Positions 46,837-56,481 are shown, counted from the first letter of the stretch. The stretch: 64,000 bases of DNA from CAITWD01 sp963842065 (GCA_963842065.1 CAWJEW010000007.1:124001-188000), one strand, 5' to 3'. Notes: a model not told the origin generated them from the letters alone. Program-made: numbers and translations.

Positions 46837-47703
46837 ATGCGCGGCACGGCGTCCAGGGCTCCCACCGGGTCGGCGACGCTCGAGGACATCGCGGCCAAAT
46901 CGGCCCTCAAGATCCGCGCCGAGAACTTCCCGGTCGCCCTGCGGGTGCTGCCGTCCGCACCGCGCGAGCGCCTTGCACGCGTCTATGCGTACGCGCGTTT
47001 CGTCGACGATGTCGGCGACACGGCAGCCGGCGATCGCTCCGAATTGCTCGATCAGGTGGAGGCCGATGTCCGCGGCCTGTGGGGCGGCACCGTGCGGTCA
47101 CCGGCCGTGGCGGGGCTGCGGCCGGTCATCGCCGCCTGCGGCGTGCCCGCCGAGCCGTTCCTGGATTTGATCCACGCCAACCGGGTCGATCAGCACACCT
47201 TGCGCTACGAGTCATTCGACGATCTGCTCGGGTACTGCCGCCTGTCGGCGGCGCCGGTCGGCCGGATCGTCTTGTACATCGCCGCCGCCGCGACGGCCGC
47301 CAACATCGCCGACTCGGACGCAGTGTGCGCCGCCCTGCAGGTGCTCGAACACTGCCAGGACGTCGGCGAAGACGCGCGCGTCGGCCGCGTGTACCTGCCT
47401 GCCGCGGATCTGCGTGAGGCCGGCGTCGACGACGAGGACCTGCTGACGCCGACGACCAGTCCAGGCCTGCGCCGCGTGGTCGCCGTCCAGGTCGGACGCT
47501 GCGATGAGCTGCTGGGGGCCGGGCGTGATCTCATCCGGCGACTGTCCGGATGGCCCCGCGTCGCCATCAGCGGGTATGTCGGGGGCGGCCTCGCCACCGC
47601 CGACGCGCTCCGGGGGGCCCGCTACCGCGTGCTCGAGCGCACGGTCCGGCCAAACAAGCTGCGCACCGCCGCCTACGCGGCCCGATTGACCGTGAGGCCC
47701 TGA
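46837..47703 (+). CDS. hpnC: Squalene synthase-type enzyme HpnC
   Basis: 288-residue trans-isoprenyl diphosphate synthase that, in the three-enzyme hopanoid route, converts presqualene diphosphate to hydroxysqualene. First aspartate motif YARFVDDVGDT (near residue 50), second in HCQDVGEDARVGRVYLP. Start at the ATG at 46837 is a choice; a GTG at 46819 is possible and neither has a strong ribosome site. It opens a tightly packed operon: the next gene begins on the base after its stop. Confidence 0.9.
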   Translation: MRGTASRAPTGSATLEDIAAKSALKIRAENFPVALRVLPSAPRERLARVYAYARFVDDVGDTAAGDRSELLDQVEADVRGLWGGTVRSPAVAGLRPVIAACGVPAEPFLDLIHANRVDQHTLRYESFDDLLGYCRLSAAPVGRIVLYIAAAATAANIADSDAVCAALQVLEHCQDVGEDARVGRVYLPAADLREAGVDDEDLLTPTTSPGLRRVVAVQVGRCDELLGAGRDLIRRLSGWPRVAISGYVGGGLATADALRGARYRVLERTVRPNKLRTAAYAARLTVRP

Positions 47704-48597
47704 GTGAGCACGGCGACCGATCCCGTCACCCAGGCCTACCGCGAGTGCGAGCGGATCACCCGCGAGCAGGCACGCAACTTCGCCTGGGGCATCCGCCTGC
47801 TGCCGCGTCCCAAACGCGCCGCCCTTTCGGCGGTCTATGCGATGGCCCGGCGCATCGACGACATCGGCGACGGGACGCTTCCCGCCGACGAGAAAGTGCG
47901 ACTGCTGGGCATCGAGCGCCGCGCGCTGGAAGATCCGCGCGCCCATCACGACGATCCGGTCATGCGCGCCCTCGACGACGCCGCGCAGCGGATGCCGATT
48001 CCGCTGACCGCGTTCGGCGAGCTGATCGACGGCTGCGAGATGGACATCGCCGGCCGCAAGTACGACACGATCGAGGACCTGATCGACTACTGCCGCTGTG
48101 TGGCCGGATCTATCGGCCGGCTGTCGCTCGGTGTCTTTGATCCCCGGCTCGCGCCGGGACCGGCCCAGGCCGCGGCGGCCCAGGCCGACGCGCTCGGGAT
48201 CGCGCTGCAACTGACGAACATCCTGCGCGACATCCGTGAGGATCTGGGTGTCGGTCGGGTCTACCTGCCCGTACGCGACCTGGAGATGTTCGGCTGCGAG
48301 CTCGGCCTCCTGCCCGACGGGTCCCTTGACCCGTGCGACGGCGCGCTGGCCGAGGTGATCCGCTTCGAGGCAGCCCGCGCGTGGGGCTGGTACGACCGCG
48401 GGCTGCGCCTGTTGGCGGTCCTGGATCGGCGCAGCGCCGCCTGCTGCGCGGCGATGGCGGGCATCTACCACGATCTGCTCGGCCGGATCGCCGCCGACCC
48501 CTCGCTGGTCATGGGCGGGCGCACCTCGCTGCCGACCCGCCGCAAGCTCTGGATCGCGGGACGCTCCATCGCGTCCCCGGGATCGACCGGTGGATAA
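47704..48597 (+). CDS. hpnD: Presqualene diphosphate synthase HpnD
   Basis: 297-residue enzyme joining two farnesyl diphosphates into presqualene diphosphate. Motifs MARRIDDIGDG and NILRDIREDLGVGRVYLP are the two magnesium-binding aspartate clusters; YCRCVAGSIGRLSL is the conserved helix between them. GTG start directly after the hpnC stop; overlaps hpnE by 8 bases. Paralogous to HpnC, as in all HpnCDE systems. Confidence 0.92.
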   Translation: MSTATDPVTQAYRECERITREQARNFAWGIRLLPRPKRAALSAVYAMARRIDDIGDGTLPADEKVRLLGIERRALEDPRAHHDDPVMRALDDAAQRMPIPLTAFGELIDGCEMDIAGRKYDTIEDLIDYCRCVAGSIGRLSLGVFDPRLAPGPAQAAAAQADALGIALQLTNILRDIREDLGVGRVYLPVRDLEMFGCELGLLPDGSLDPCDGALAEVIRFEAARAWGWYDRGLRLLAVLDRRSAACCAAMAGIYHDLLGRIAADPSLVMGGRTSLPTRRKLWIAGRSIASPGSTGG

Positions 48598-49954
48598 GGC
48601 CTCCGCGGTCGTCATCGGGGGCGGCCTCGCCGGGATCTCGGCCGCGCTGCGTCTGGCCGATGCGGGACGCAAGGTAGTGCTTCTGGAACGGCGTCAGCGC
48701 CTCGGGGGCCTCGCCTTTTCCTTCCCTCGCGGGCCGCTCACGATCGACAACGGCCAACACGTGTACCTGCGCTGCTGCGAGGCCTACCGGGCCCTGCTGC
48801 GGCGCCTGGAGGTCGAGCACCTGGTCACGCTGCAGGACCACCTCAACATTCCGGTGCTGCGTCCCGACGGACGCAGGGCCCGGCTCATGCGCGTGCCGGG
48901 CGTTCCGGCGCCGGCGCACCTCGGGGCCGCGCTGGCCATGTATCGCCTGCTCGTGCCCAGCGATCGCGTGCGGGCGGTCCGCGGAGCGCTGGCGCTGCGG
49001 CAGCTGGACCCGTCGGACCGGTCCCTGGACGCCCGGACGCTCGGCGAGTTCCTGCGTGCGCACGGCCAGAACGATGCGACGATCGGGGCGTTGTGGGGCG
49101 TCGTGGCGACTGCCACGCTCAATCTCGCCCCCGACGAGGCGTCCCTGGCGCTCGCCGCCAAGGTGTTCCGGACTGGCCTGCTCGATCACGCGCGCGCCGC
49201 CGACCTCGGGTATTCGCGCGTGCCGCTGGGCGAGCTGCACTCGATCGCCGCCCTGCGTGCTCTTCAGGCGGCCGGCGTTGAGGTCCTGCTCGGCCAGCGC
49301 GTCGAGGCCCTGGCCCCGGGAGCATCGGTGACCGCGCGTTGCGACGGCCAGTCGCGCACCTGGGCGACGGACATCGCCATCCTCGCCACCGCGCACCGCG
49401 AGGCGTTCTCGGCGCTGCCCGAGCTGACCCGGACGGCCGCGGCGCCCGCCGCCGAGCTCGGATCGTCGCCGATCGTCAACGTCCACGTGATCTACGAGCG
49501 CCGGGTCACCGATCTGCCGTTCGCGGCCGCCGTCGAGTCGCCCGTGCAGTGGTTCTTCGACCGGACCGACGCCTCCGGCCTGCACCGCACGCTCCCCGAC
49601 GGCCAGTACCTGGCGGTGACCGTGTCGGCCGCCGACGCCATCGCGCAGGCGTCCTCCGACGACCTGACCGACCGCTTCATCCAGGAGCTCTCGCGCCTGC
49701 TGCCGGGGGCCCGGGGCGTACGCGCGGTCGAGACCTTCGTCACGCGTGAGCACCACGCCACCTTCCGACAAGCGGCCGGTTCGGTCGCGCGTCGGCCGTC
49801 GAGCGACGTCGGCCTGCCGGGGATCTGGCTGGCCGGCGCGTGGACCGACACCGGCTGGCCGGACACGATGGAGGGCGCGGTGCGCAGTGGAACGGCCGCC
49901 GCCGATGCGGCGCTGGCGGCGCCGGTCCACGCCGGGATGGGGGCCGGCCGATGA
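48590..49954 (+). CDS. hpnE: Hydroxysqualene dehydroxylase HpnE
   Basis: 454-residue FAD enzyme of the amine oxidase/phytoene desaturase fold, reducing hydroxysqualene to squalene. The dinucleotide fold is VVIGGGLAGISAALRLADAG with ERRQRLGG; the C-terminal FAD motif is LPGIWLAGAWTDTGWPDTME. Overlaps both neighbours (8 bases with hpnD, ATGA with the prenyl synthase), so translation is coupled. Completes squalene synthesis with HpnC and HpnD. Confidence 0.92.
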   Translation: MDKASAVVIGGGLAGISAALRLADAGRKVVLLERRQRLGGLAFSFPRGPLTIDNGQHVYLRCCEAYRALLRRLEVEHLVTLQDHLNIPVLRPDGRRARLMRVPGVPAPAHLGAALAMYRLLVPSDRVRAVRGALALRQLDPSDRSLDARTLGEFLRAHGQNDATIGALWGVVATATLNLAPDEASLALAAKVFRTGLLDHARAADLGYSRVPLGELHSIAALRALQAAGVEVLLGQRVEALAPGASVTARCDGQSRTWATDIAILATAHREAFSALPELTRTAAAPAAELGSSPIVNVHVIYERRVTDLPFAAAVESPVQWFFDRTDASGLHRTLPDGQYLAVTVSAADAIAQASSDDLTDRFIQELSRLLPGARGVRAVETFVTREHHATFRQAAGSVARRPSSDVGLPGIWLAGAWTDTGWPDTMEGAVRSGTAAADAALAAPVHAGMGAGR

Positions 49955-50982
49955 GCGCCTCGCGCCAAGGCATGCGCGCCGCCGATGCCATCGCGCGGGC
50001 CCGCCGGCTCGTCGAACCCGCGCTGCGCGCTGCAGTGGACACCCTCGAGGACGAGCGCATGCGCCGGATCGCGGCGTACCAGATGGGCTGGTACGACGCC
50101 GATGGCGCCCCGACTCCGGGTGGCGGCAAAGCCATCCGGCCGACGCTAGCCATCCTTTCGGCGGAGGCGGCCGGCGGCCGCGCCGCCGATGGGGTGCCGG
50201 CGGCCGTCGCGCTGGAGCTGATCCACAACTTCTCGCTCCTGCACGACGACGTCGTCGACAACGACGTCGAGCGGCGCCACCGGCCGACCGGGTGGGTCGT
50301 GTTCGGCACCGGGCAGGCGATCATGGCCGGGACCGCGATGCTGACGCTGGCCGTCGAGGTGCTCGTTGCGGCCGGTCCCGCCGGCCGGCGCTGCCTGCCG
50401 GCGCTGCTGACGGGGGTTCAGCGCATGATCGGCGGCCAGTCACAAGACCTGGAGCTCGAGGGTCGTTCCGACGTCACCCTCGAAGAAGTGCTGCGCATGG
50501 AGGCCGGCAAGACCGCGGCCCTGCTGTCGTGTGCGGCATCGATCGGCGCGATCGCCGCAGGCGCACCCGACGAGATCGTGGCCGGCCTGGCCGCCTTTGG
50601 ACACCATGCCGGGATCGCGTTCCAGCTGGTGGACGACGTGCTCGGGGTCGCCGGCGATCCGAGCGTCACCGGCAAGTCGGCCTCCTCGGACGTCCGCGCC
50701 GGCAAGCGCAGCGCACCGATCGTGGCGGCCATGTCGGCGGACACGGACGCCGCGCGGCAGCTGGCGGCGATGTTTGCCGATACGCCGCCCACCAGCGACG
50801 ACGACGTCGCGAGCGCCACCGCGCTGATCCACGAGGCCGGCGGGATCAGCTGGGCCAGCGACGAAGCCGACGCGCGGTTTGCCCAGGCCCTCGAGGAGCT
50901 CGGGCGCCTGCCGCTGCCGAATCCCGATGCGGCCGCCGACCTTGCCGCCCTGGCCGACTACATCGTCAACCGCACCCGATGA
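49951..50982 (+). CDS. Polyprenyl diphosphate synthase (FPP/GGPP type)
   Basis: 343-residue all-helical prenyltransferase that should supply farnesyl diphosphate for squalene. The first aspartate motif is LLHDDVVDND, preceded by KAIRPTLAIL; the second is QLVDDVLG, where the usual fifth-position aspartate is glycine, a variant common in actinobacterial enzymes. Chain length cannot be fixed by eye, but the place between hpnE and shc argues for FPP. ATGA overlaps at both ends. Confidence 0.88.
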   Translation: MSASRQGMRAADAIARARRLVEPALRAAVDTLEDERMRRIAAYQMGWYDADGAPTPGGGKAIRPTLAILSAEAAGGRAADGVPAAVALELIHNFSLLHDDVVDNDVERRHRPTGWVVFGTGQAIMAGTAMLTLAVEVLVAAGPAGRRCLPALLTGVQRMIGGQSQDLELEGRSDVTLEEVLRMEAGKTAALLSCAASIGAIAAGAPDEIVAGLAAFGHHAGIAFQLVDDVLGVAGDPSVTGKSASSDVRAGKRSAPIVAAMSADTDAARQLAAMFADTPPTSDDDVASATALIHEAGGISWASDEADARFAQALEELGRLPLPNPDAAADLAALADYIVNRTR

Positions 50983-52889
50983 GCGCAGGCGGACCGCCTG
51001 CCGATCGCGGGCTCGGCGCGGACGCCGCCGCGGTTGACGACGCGCTGCGGCGGGCGCAGGAGCATCTGCGCGGCCTGCAGGCGCCCGAGGGATGGTGGAA
51101 GGGCGAGCTGGCCACGAACGTGACGATGGACGCCGAAGACCTGCTGCTGCGCCAGTTCCTGGGCATCTTGCGTCCCGACCAGCTGGACGCCGCGGCCCGC
51201 TGGATCCGTTCCCAGCAGCGCGACGACGGCACCTGGGCAAACTTCTACGGCGGACCCGGGGACCTGTCGACGACGATCGAGGCCTACGCTGCCCTGCGCC
51301 TGGCAGGCGACGCACCCGAAACTGCGCACATGGCCCGTGCGCGCACGTTTGTACTCGCAAGCGGCGGCATCGAGGCCAGCCGGGTCTTCACCCGCATCTG
51401 GCTCGCACTGTTCGGCGAGTGGCCGTGGGACGACCTGCCTGCGATGCCCCCTGAGCTGATGATGCTGCCCGCATGGTTCCCGTTGAACATCTACGACTGG
51501 GCCTGCTGGGCACGCCAGACCATCGTGCCGCTGACCATCGTCGCAACGATGCGCCCGGTGCGCCCGCTGCCGTTCCGCCTGACCGAGCTGCGCACCGGGA
51601 CGAGGCCCGCGGCGGGGCGGCCGAGCCTTGCCGCGCGCGCCCTCAACGCACTCGACGCCGTGCTCAAGGCCTACCACCGGCTCGGGATCACGCCGGGACG
51701 CCGGGCGGCGATGCGCCGAGGCGCCGAGTGGATCGTCGCGCGCCAAGAGGCCGACGGCGGATGGGGTGGGATCCAGCCACCCTGGGTCTACTCGATCATG
51801 GGCCTTAATCTGTTGGGGTATCCGCTCGAGCACCCGGTGCTGGCGGCGGCCATCGACGGCCTGGAAGGGTTCCTCGTGCACGAGGACACGCCCGAGGGGC
51901 CGATCCGCCGGCTGGAGGCCTGCCAATCGCCGGTCTGGGACACGTGCCTGGCCGTCATCGCCCTCGTTGACGCCGGCATCGGGCCCGATGACCAGGCGCT
52001 CCAGCACGCCGGCCGGTGGTTACTGGATGAGGAGATCAGGGTGCCCGGCGACTGGACGGTCCGGCGCCCGCATCTGGCGCCCTCGGGGTGGGCGTTCGAG
52101 TTCGCCAACGACATCTACCCCGACATCGACGACACCGCTGAGGTGATCCTGGCGCTGCGGCACCTGGAGCCCCGCTTGTCCGCCTGCGCGGACGCGCTTG
52201 AGCGAGCGACGCGCTGGACGGTTGGCATGCAATCCGGCGACGGTGGCTGGGGGGCCTTCGACGCGGACAACACCCGCCGGCTGATCGAGCAGCTCCCGTT
52301 CTGCGACTTCGGCGCGGTCATCGACCCGCCGTCGGCCGACGTGACCGCGCACGTTCTCGAGATGCTGGCCCATCGCGGGCAGGCCGACACCGAGGCGGCC
52401 AAGCGGGGCCTGCGCTGGCTGCTCGGCGCGCAGGAACCGGACGGGTCATGGTTCGGCCGGTGGGGGACCAACTACGTCTACGGCACCGGCGCAGCTGTGC
52501 CGGCGCTCATCGCAGCGGGCATCGCCCCGGACGCGCCGCCGATCCGGCGTGCGGTCCAGTGGCTCGTCGCCCATCAGAACACGGATGGCGGGTGGGGCGA
52601 GGACATGCGTTCCTACGTCGACGACCAGTGGCGCGGGCGCGGCGCATCGACCGCCTCACAGACCGCGTGGGCGCTGTTGGCCCTGCTGGCCGCCGGGGGC
52701 GGACCGGCCGTCGAACGCGGCGTCGCCTGGCTGATCGATACCCAACGAGCCGATGGCGGCTGGGACGAGGATCTGTATACCGGCACCGGGTTTCCGGGCG
52801 ACTTCTACATCAACTACGAGATGTACCGGCTGGTGTTCCCGGTCAGCGCACTCGGGCGCTACCGCGCCGCCCAGGTCGCGCCGAAATGA
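50979..52889 (+). CDS. shc: Squalene-hopene cyclase
   Basis: 636-residue monotopic membrane enzyme cyclising squalene to hopene/hopanol. The proton-donating DxDDTA motif is DIDDTA (Asp382, Asp384, Asp385). Several QW repeats are visible, such as QEADGGWGGIQPPW, QSGDGGWGAFD, QNTDGGWGED and QRADGGWDED, and the C-terminal GTGFPGDFYINYEMYR is standard. ATG at 50979 within an ATGA overlap; the frame is open far upstream across the previous gene but without similarity. Also ATGA-coupled to hpnG. Confidence 0.96.
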   Translation: MSAGGPPADRGLGADAAAVDDALRRAQEHLRGLQAPEGWWKGELATNVTMDAEDLLLRQFLGILRPDQLDAAARWIRSQQRDDGTWANFYGGPGDLSTTIEAYAALRLAGDAPETAHMARARTFVLASGGIEASRVFTRIWLALFGEWPWDDLPAMPPELMMLPAWFPLNIYDWACWARQTIVPLTIVATMRPVRPLPFRLTELRTGTRPAAGRPSLAARALNALDAVLKAYHRLGITPGRRAAMRRGAEWIVARQEADGGWGGIQPPWVYSIMGLNLLGYPLEHPVLAAAIDGLEGFLVHEDTPEGPIRRLEACQSPVWDTCLAVIALVDAGIGPDDQALQHAGRWLLDEEIRVPGDWTVRRPHLAPSGWAFEFANDIYPDIDDTAEVILALRHLEPRLSACADALERATRWTVGMQSGDGGWGAFDADNTRRLIEQLPFCDFGAVIDPPSADVTAHVLEMLAHRGQADTEAAKRGLRWLLGAQEPDGSWFGRWGTNYVYGTGAAVPALIAAGIAPDAPPIRRAVQWLVAHQNTDGGWGEDMRSYVDDQWRGRGASTASQTAWALLALLAAGGGPAVERGVAWLIDTQRADGGWDEDLYTGTGFPGDFYINYEMYRLVFPVSALGRYRAAQVAPK

Positions 52890-53473
52890 GGCGCACGCTT
52901 GTGGTGACCGCGCTGCGGACCGAGCGCGCAGCGCTCACCCGGCACGTCGCCGGCGCAGAGCTCGCCCGCACCGGAATGGGCCCGGACAAAGCACGCCGGT
53001 GGTCGTTTGCCGGCGACCCGGCACGGCTGGCCGGCGCGGTCATCGCCGGCCTCGGCGGGAGCCTCGCTCCGGAGCTGCGCGCCGGCGATGTCGTCGTCGC
53101 TACCGCGGTCTGCGACGGGCTCGGACGCCTCGCGCTGCCCGGTGCCCGCGAGCTTGCCAAGCGGCTCTCGGATGCCGGCCATCCGGTGCACCTCGGGGCG
53201 ATCGCGACGAGCCCGCACGTGGTCTCGTCCGCGACCGAGCGCACGCAGCTGGCCGCCACTGGCGCGATCGCGGTCGACATGGAGTCCGCGGTGCTGGCGC
53301 GCGCCCTCGCAGCAGCCGTCCCCGTCAGCGTGGTCCGCGTGATCGTCGATACGCCTGCCACACCGCTGATGCGCCTGGCGACGATTCCGGCCGGCATCGC
53401 GTCGTTGCGCCGGCTGCGGGCGATCGGGCCGATCATCGGGCAGTGGGAGGGCGCTCGCGATGTGGCCAGCTGA
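52886..53473 (+). CDS. hpnG: Hopanoid nucleosidase-like HpnG
   Basis: 195-residue protein of the MTA/SAH nucleosidase-like phosphorylase fold. The nucleoside-binding segment is AIAVDMESAVLARAL, with GLGGSLAPELRAGDVVVATA earlier. In hopanoid synthesis HpnG releases adenine from adenosylhopane, made by HpnH, to give ribosylhopane. Coupled to shc by ATGA; 147 bases separate it from hpnH. Confidence 0.88.
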   Translation: MRRTLVVTALRTERAALTRHVAGAELARTGMGPDKARRWSFAGDPARLAGAVIAGLGGSLAPELRAGDVVVATAVCDGLGRLALPGARELAKRLSDAGHPVHLGAIATSPHVVSSATERTQLAATGAIAVDMESAVLARALAAAVPVSVVRVIVDTPATPLMRLATIPAGIASLRRLRAIGPIIGQWEGARDVAS

Positions 53474-53620
53474 TTGCAGATTGCGCGGCGACCGCACGTC
53501 ATGTGGCGCACGGGGCAAGCGGCCAGCTAGGATTGGCCTACGCGGGTGGGAGCGGGCCATGCAAGGTCATGCCCTCGGCCGCGGTCCCGGGTCAGTCTGC
53601 GCAGGGAGGATCGTCGCCTG

Positions 53621-54634
53621 ATGGCCGTTCCTGTTCACCAAAGCACACGCATCGGCTGGTACCTGTTCAGCCAGAAGCTCCGGCGGCGGAAGAAGTTTCC
53701 GCTGATCGTGGAGCTGGAGCCGCTGTTCGCCTGCAACCTGAAGTGCAACGGTTGCGGCAAGATCCAACAGCCGATCGAGGTACTCCAGCAGCGGATGCCC
53801 GTCAGTCAGGCCGTCGGCGCCATCGAGGAGTCGGGCGCGCCGATGGTGTCGATCGCCGGCGGGGAACCGCTGCTTCACCCGCAGATCGACGTGATCGTCG
53901 ACGAGTTGGTCAAGCGCAAGAAGTACGTCTACCTGTGCACCAATGCGGAGCCGCTGCGCCGGCGCTGGGACAAGTACTCGTTCACGCCCTCGCGGTACTT
54001 CTCGTTCGCCGTCCACATCGACGGCCTGCGTGAGCGCCACGACGCGTCCGTCGCCCAGGAGGGCGTCTTCGACAAGGCCATCGAGGCCATCAAGTTCCTC
54101 AAGGAGCAGGGCTTCCGCGTCACCACGAACTCGACGTTCTTCACGACCGACACCCCGCAGACGATCATCGACGTCCTGAACTTCCTCAACGACGAGGTCC
54201 GAGTCGACCAGATGATGATCTCGCCCGCCTACGCCTACGAGAAGGCGCCCGATCAGGATCACTTCCTCGGGGTCACCGAGACACGCTCGCTGTTCTCGAA
54301 GGCGTTCGCGAACGGCAACCGCGAACGCTGGCGGCTGAACCACTCGCCGCTGTTCCTCGACTTCCTCGAGGGCAAGGCCGACTTTCAGTGCACCGCCTGG
54401 GGGATTCCGTCGTACTCGCTGCTGGGCTGGCAGCGCCCGTGCTACCTGATGGCCGACGGGTACGTGAAGACCTACAAGGAGCTCGTCGAGACCACCGACT
54501 GGGACAAGTACGGCCGCGGCAAGGATCCGCGCTGCAACAACTGCATGGCGCACTGCGGGTACGAGCCGACGGCGGTGCTGGCGACGATGGGGTCGCTCAA
54601 GCAGAGTCTGCGCGCCATCCGCCAGCAGGGCTGA
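53621..54634 (+). CDS. hpnH: Adenosyl-hopene transferase HpnH (radical SAM)
   Basis: 337-residue radical SAM enzyme adding the 5'-deoxyadenosyl group of SAM to diploptene. The iron-sulfur motif CxxxCxxC is CNLKCNGC; SIAGGEPLLHP is the SAM GGEP motif. A C-terminal cysteine group, CNNCMAHCGYEP, is conserved in HpnH. ATG at 53621 with GGAGGA 9 bases upstream. The preceding 147-base gap, unlike the overlaps before it, may carry a second promoter. Confidence 0.94.
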   Translation: MAVPVHQSTRIGWYLFSQKLRRRKKFPLIVELEPLFACNLKCNGCGKIQQPIEVLQQRMPVSQAVGAIEESGAPMVSIAGGEPLLHPQIDVIVDELVKRKKYVYLCTNAEPLRRRWDKYSFTPSRYFSFAVHIDGLRERHDASVAQEGVFDKAIEAIKFLKEQGFRVTTNSTFFTTDTPQTIIDVLNFLNDEVRVDQMMISPAYAYEKAPDQDHFLGVTETRSLFSKAFANGNRERWRLNHSPLFLDFLEGKADFQCTAWGIPSYSLLGWQRPCYLMADGYVKTYKELVETTDWDKYGRGKDPRCNNCMAHCGYEPTAVLATMGSLKQSLRAIRQQG

Positions 54635-54659
54635 CCTCGGGCCGAACGCCTGCGGGAGA

Positions 54660-55460
54660 TCATCCGGGCGGCGGGCCGCCCTCGAACAGCTGCTCGATCA
54701 CATCGAGAAGCTCGGGGTGGGCCGCAACGATGCCGCCGGGCCGCGCTCCGGCGGGATCAAGCACCCGCACCGCGCCCCCGGCTTCGGTCACGACCAGACG
54801 CCCAGCCATCCAATCCCACTCCTGCACACCGCGCTCGAAGAACGCGTCCAGACGGCCCGCGGCGACCCAGGCCAGATCCAGAGCGGCCGCCCCGAAACGC
54901 CGGATGTCGCGCACGCGCGGCAGCACCCGTGCCAGCACCTCGGCCTGGCGCCGTCGCTCCGCGGCGGAATAGTTGAAGCCGGTCCCGACGAGCGCATAGG
55001 CGAGCTCCGGGGGCGCAGACATGTGCAGCCGGCGCCCGCCCAGCCACGCCCCACCACCCCGCAGGGCGACGAAGGTATCGCCCGCGGCAGGCTGCGCGAC
55101 GACCCCGACGACCGGCCCGTCCGCATCGCATACGGCGATGCTGACCGCCCAGTTCGGAATGCCCCACAGATAGTTCGTCGTGCCGTCGAGGGGGTCGACC
55201 ACCCACCACAGTCCCGACGACCCCCCGCGGTCGCCGCCCTCCTCGGCGATCCGTCCATCCGAGGGGCGCTCCCGGTCGAGGATCTCCGCGATGGCCCGCT
55301 CGGCGGCGCGGTCGGCGTCTCCGACGAGGTCGGTCGCGCTGCTCTTGGACCCCACGCCGCTCCAGGGGTGGTCGGCGCGCATGAGCAACTGGTACGCCGC
55401 GGCGTCCGCGGCGTGCAGCGCGGTCTCGACGAGTTCCTCGGGGGTCGGCACGCCCGACAT
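54660..55460 (-). CDS. Inositol monophosphatase-family phosphatase
   Basis: 266-residue metal-dependent sugar or inositol phosphatase. The metal site is complete: EEGGDRG, WVVDPLDGTTNYLWGIP and EWDWMAGRLVVTEAGG. Start set at the ATG at 55460 (MSGVPTPEELVE), because a longer frame would overlap the ispH start on the other strand. Possible substrates include inositol phosphate, histidinol phosphate and fructose bisphosphate; none can be chosen from sequence. A GGGCGGC/GCCGCCC hairpin lies in its last codons. Confidence 0.87.
   Translation of the reverse strand: MSGVPTPEELVETALHAADAAAYQLLMRADHPWSGVGSKSSATDLVGDADRAAERAIAEILDRERPSDGRIAEEGGDRGGSSGLWWVVDPLDGTTNYLWGIPNWAVSIAVCDADGPVVGVVAQPAAGDTFVALRGGGAWLGGRRLHMSAPPELAYALVGTGFNYSAAERRRQAEVLARVLPRVRDIRRFGAAALDLAWVAAGRLDAFFERGVQEWDWMAGRLVVTEAGGAVRVLDPAGARPGGIVAAHPELLDVIEQLFEGGPPPG
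54666..54681. terminator. Short hairpin at the hpnH/phosphatase gene junction
   Basis: GGGCGGC (54666-54672) and GCCGCCC (54675-54681) with a 2-base loop, inside the final codons of the leftward phosphatase gene and 32 bases after the hpnH stop. Confidence 0.35.
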
Positions 55461-55519
55461 CCTGACGGATTGCGCGACGCTGCGAGTGCGCCCTGTGGCC
55501 CCGGACGCCACCTCTCCGC

Positions 55520-55533
55520 TAACATCGGTAACC
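55520..55533 (+). promoter_or_regulatory. -10 box for a nearly leaderless ispH transcript
   Basis: TAACAT at 55520-55525, eight bases, then the ispH ATG at 55534. No ribosome site precedes the start. Confidence 0.45.
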
Positions 55534-56481
55534 ATGTCGGAGACGGCCCTCGCTCAAGTCGACGTGATCAGCCCGCGCAGCTACTGCGCAGGTGTCGATC
55601 GCGCCATCACCACGGTCGAGCAGGCGCTTGAGCGGCTGGGCGCGCCCATCTACGTGCGCGGCGAGATCGTCCACAACCGGCACGTGGTCGACACCCTCGC
55701 CGCACAGGGCGCCGTGTTCGTCAAGTCCGAGCTCGAGGTTCCCGAGGGTGCCACGATCGTCCTGTCGGCGCACGGCGTCGCTCCCGAGGTCCGCGAGAAC
55801 TGCGTCGCGCGGGGCCTGCGGGTCATCGACGCCACGTGCCCGCTCGTCACCAAGGTGCACGCTGAGGTTCGCCGCTACGCGAAGCGCGGCGCAACGGTGC
55901 TGCTCATCGGCCACGCCGACCACGAAGAGGTGATCGGCACGTCCGGCGAGGCGCCCGACCAGGTCGTCATCATCGAGGACGCCGAACGGGCGCGCATCAT
56001 CGAGGTGCCCGACCCGGAGAACGTCGCGATCACCACCCAGACGACCTTGTCGATCGATGACGCCGCCGAGATCCTTGCGATTCTCAACGCGCGCTTTCCG
56101 GCGCTGCTCGGACGCACGGCGGGCGACATCTGTTACGCCACCCAGAATCGCCAGGATGCGGTCAAAGCCGCCGTGACCGGCGGCGCCGATCTCGTGCTGG
56201 TCGTCGGATCCAAGAACTCCTCGAACTCGAACCGCATGGTCGAGGTTGCACGGTCGGCGGGCGCCGAGGCGCACCTGATCGAAAACGCGCAAGCCCTGGA
56301 CATGGCCTGGCTCACCGCCAAGCGGCACGTCGCGCTGACCGCAGGCGCATCCGCCCCGGAGGAGTTGGTGCGAGAGGTCGCCGACGTGCTTGAGGCCTAC
56401 GGGTTCGACCGGACTGGGTCCGAGACCCCGAGCCACGAAGGCGTCTATTTCTCCGTCCCCCGCGGCAACTACGCACCCTAG
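55534..56481 (+). CDS. ispH: 4-hydroxy-3-methylbut-2-enyl diphosphate reductase
   Basis: 315-residue iron-sulfur enzyme, last step of the MEP pathway, giving IPP and DMAPP. The three cluster cysteines are in SYCAGVDRAI, TCPLVTKVH and ICYATQNRQ; substrate histidines are in GEIVHN and LSAHGVAPE; VVGSKNSSNSNR is the conserved SxN region. Closely follows the hopanoid cluster on the same strand beyond the phosphatase gene, which makes functional sense. Stop within a CTAG. Confidence 0.95.
   Translation: MSETALAQVDVISPRSYCAGVDRAITTVEQALERLGAPIYVRGEIVHNRHVVDTLAAQGAVFVKSELEVPEGATIVLSAHGVAPEVRENCVARGLRVIDATCPLVTKVHAEVRRYAKRGATVLLIGHADHEEVIGTSGEAPDQVVIIEDAERARIIEVPDPENVAITTQTTLSIDDAAEILAILNARFPALLGRTAGDICYATQNRQDAVKAAVTGGADLVLVVGSKNSSNSNRMVEVARSAGAEAHLIENAQALDMAWLTAKRHVALTAGASAPEELVREVADVLEAYGFDRTGSETPSHEGVYFSVPRGNYAP

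Noticed and set aside
49746..52889. 1047-residue frame for squalene-hopene cyclase
   Set aside because: The first 411 codons lie over hpnE and the prenyl synthase in another frame. The ATGA overlap at 50979 marks the true start.
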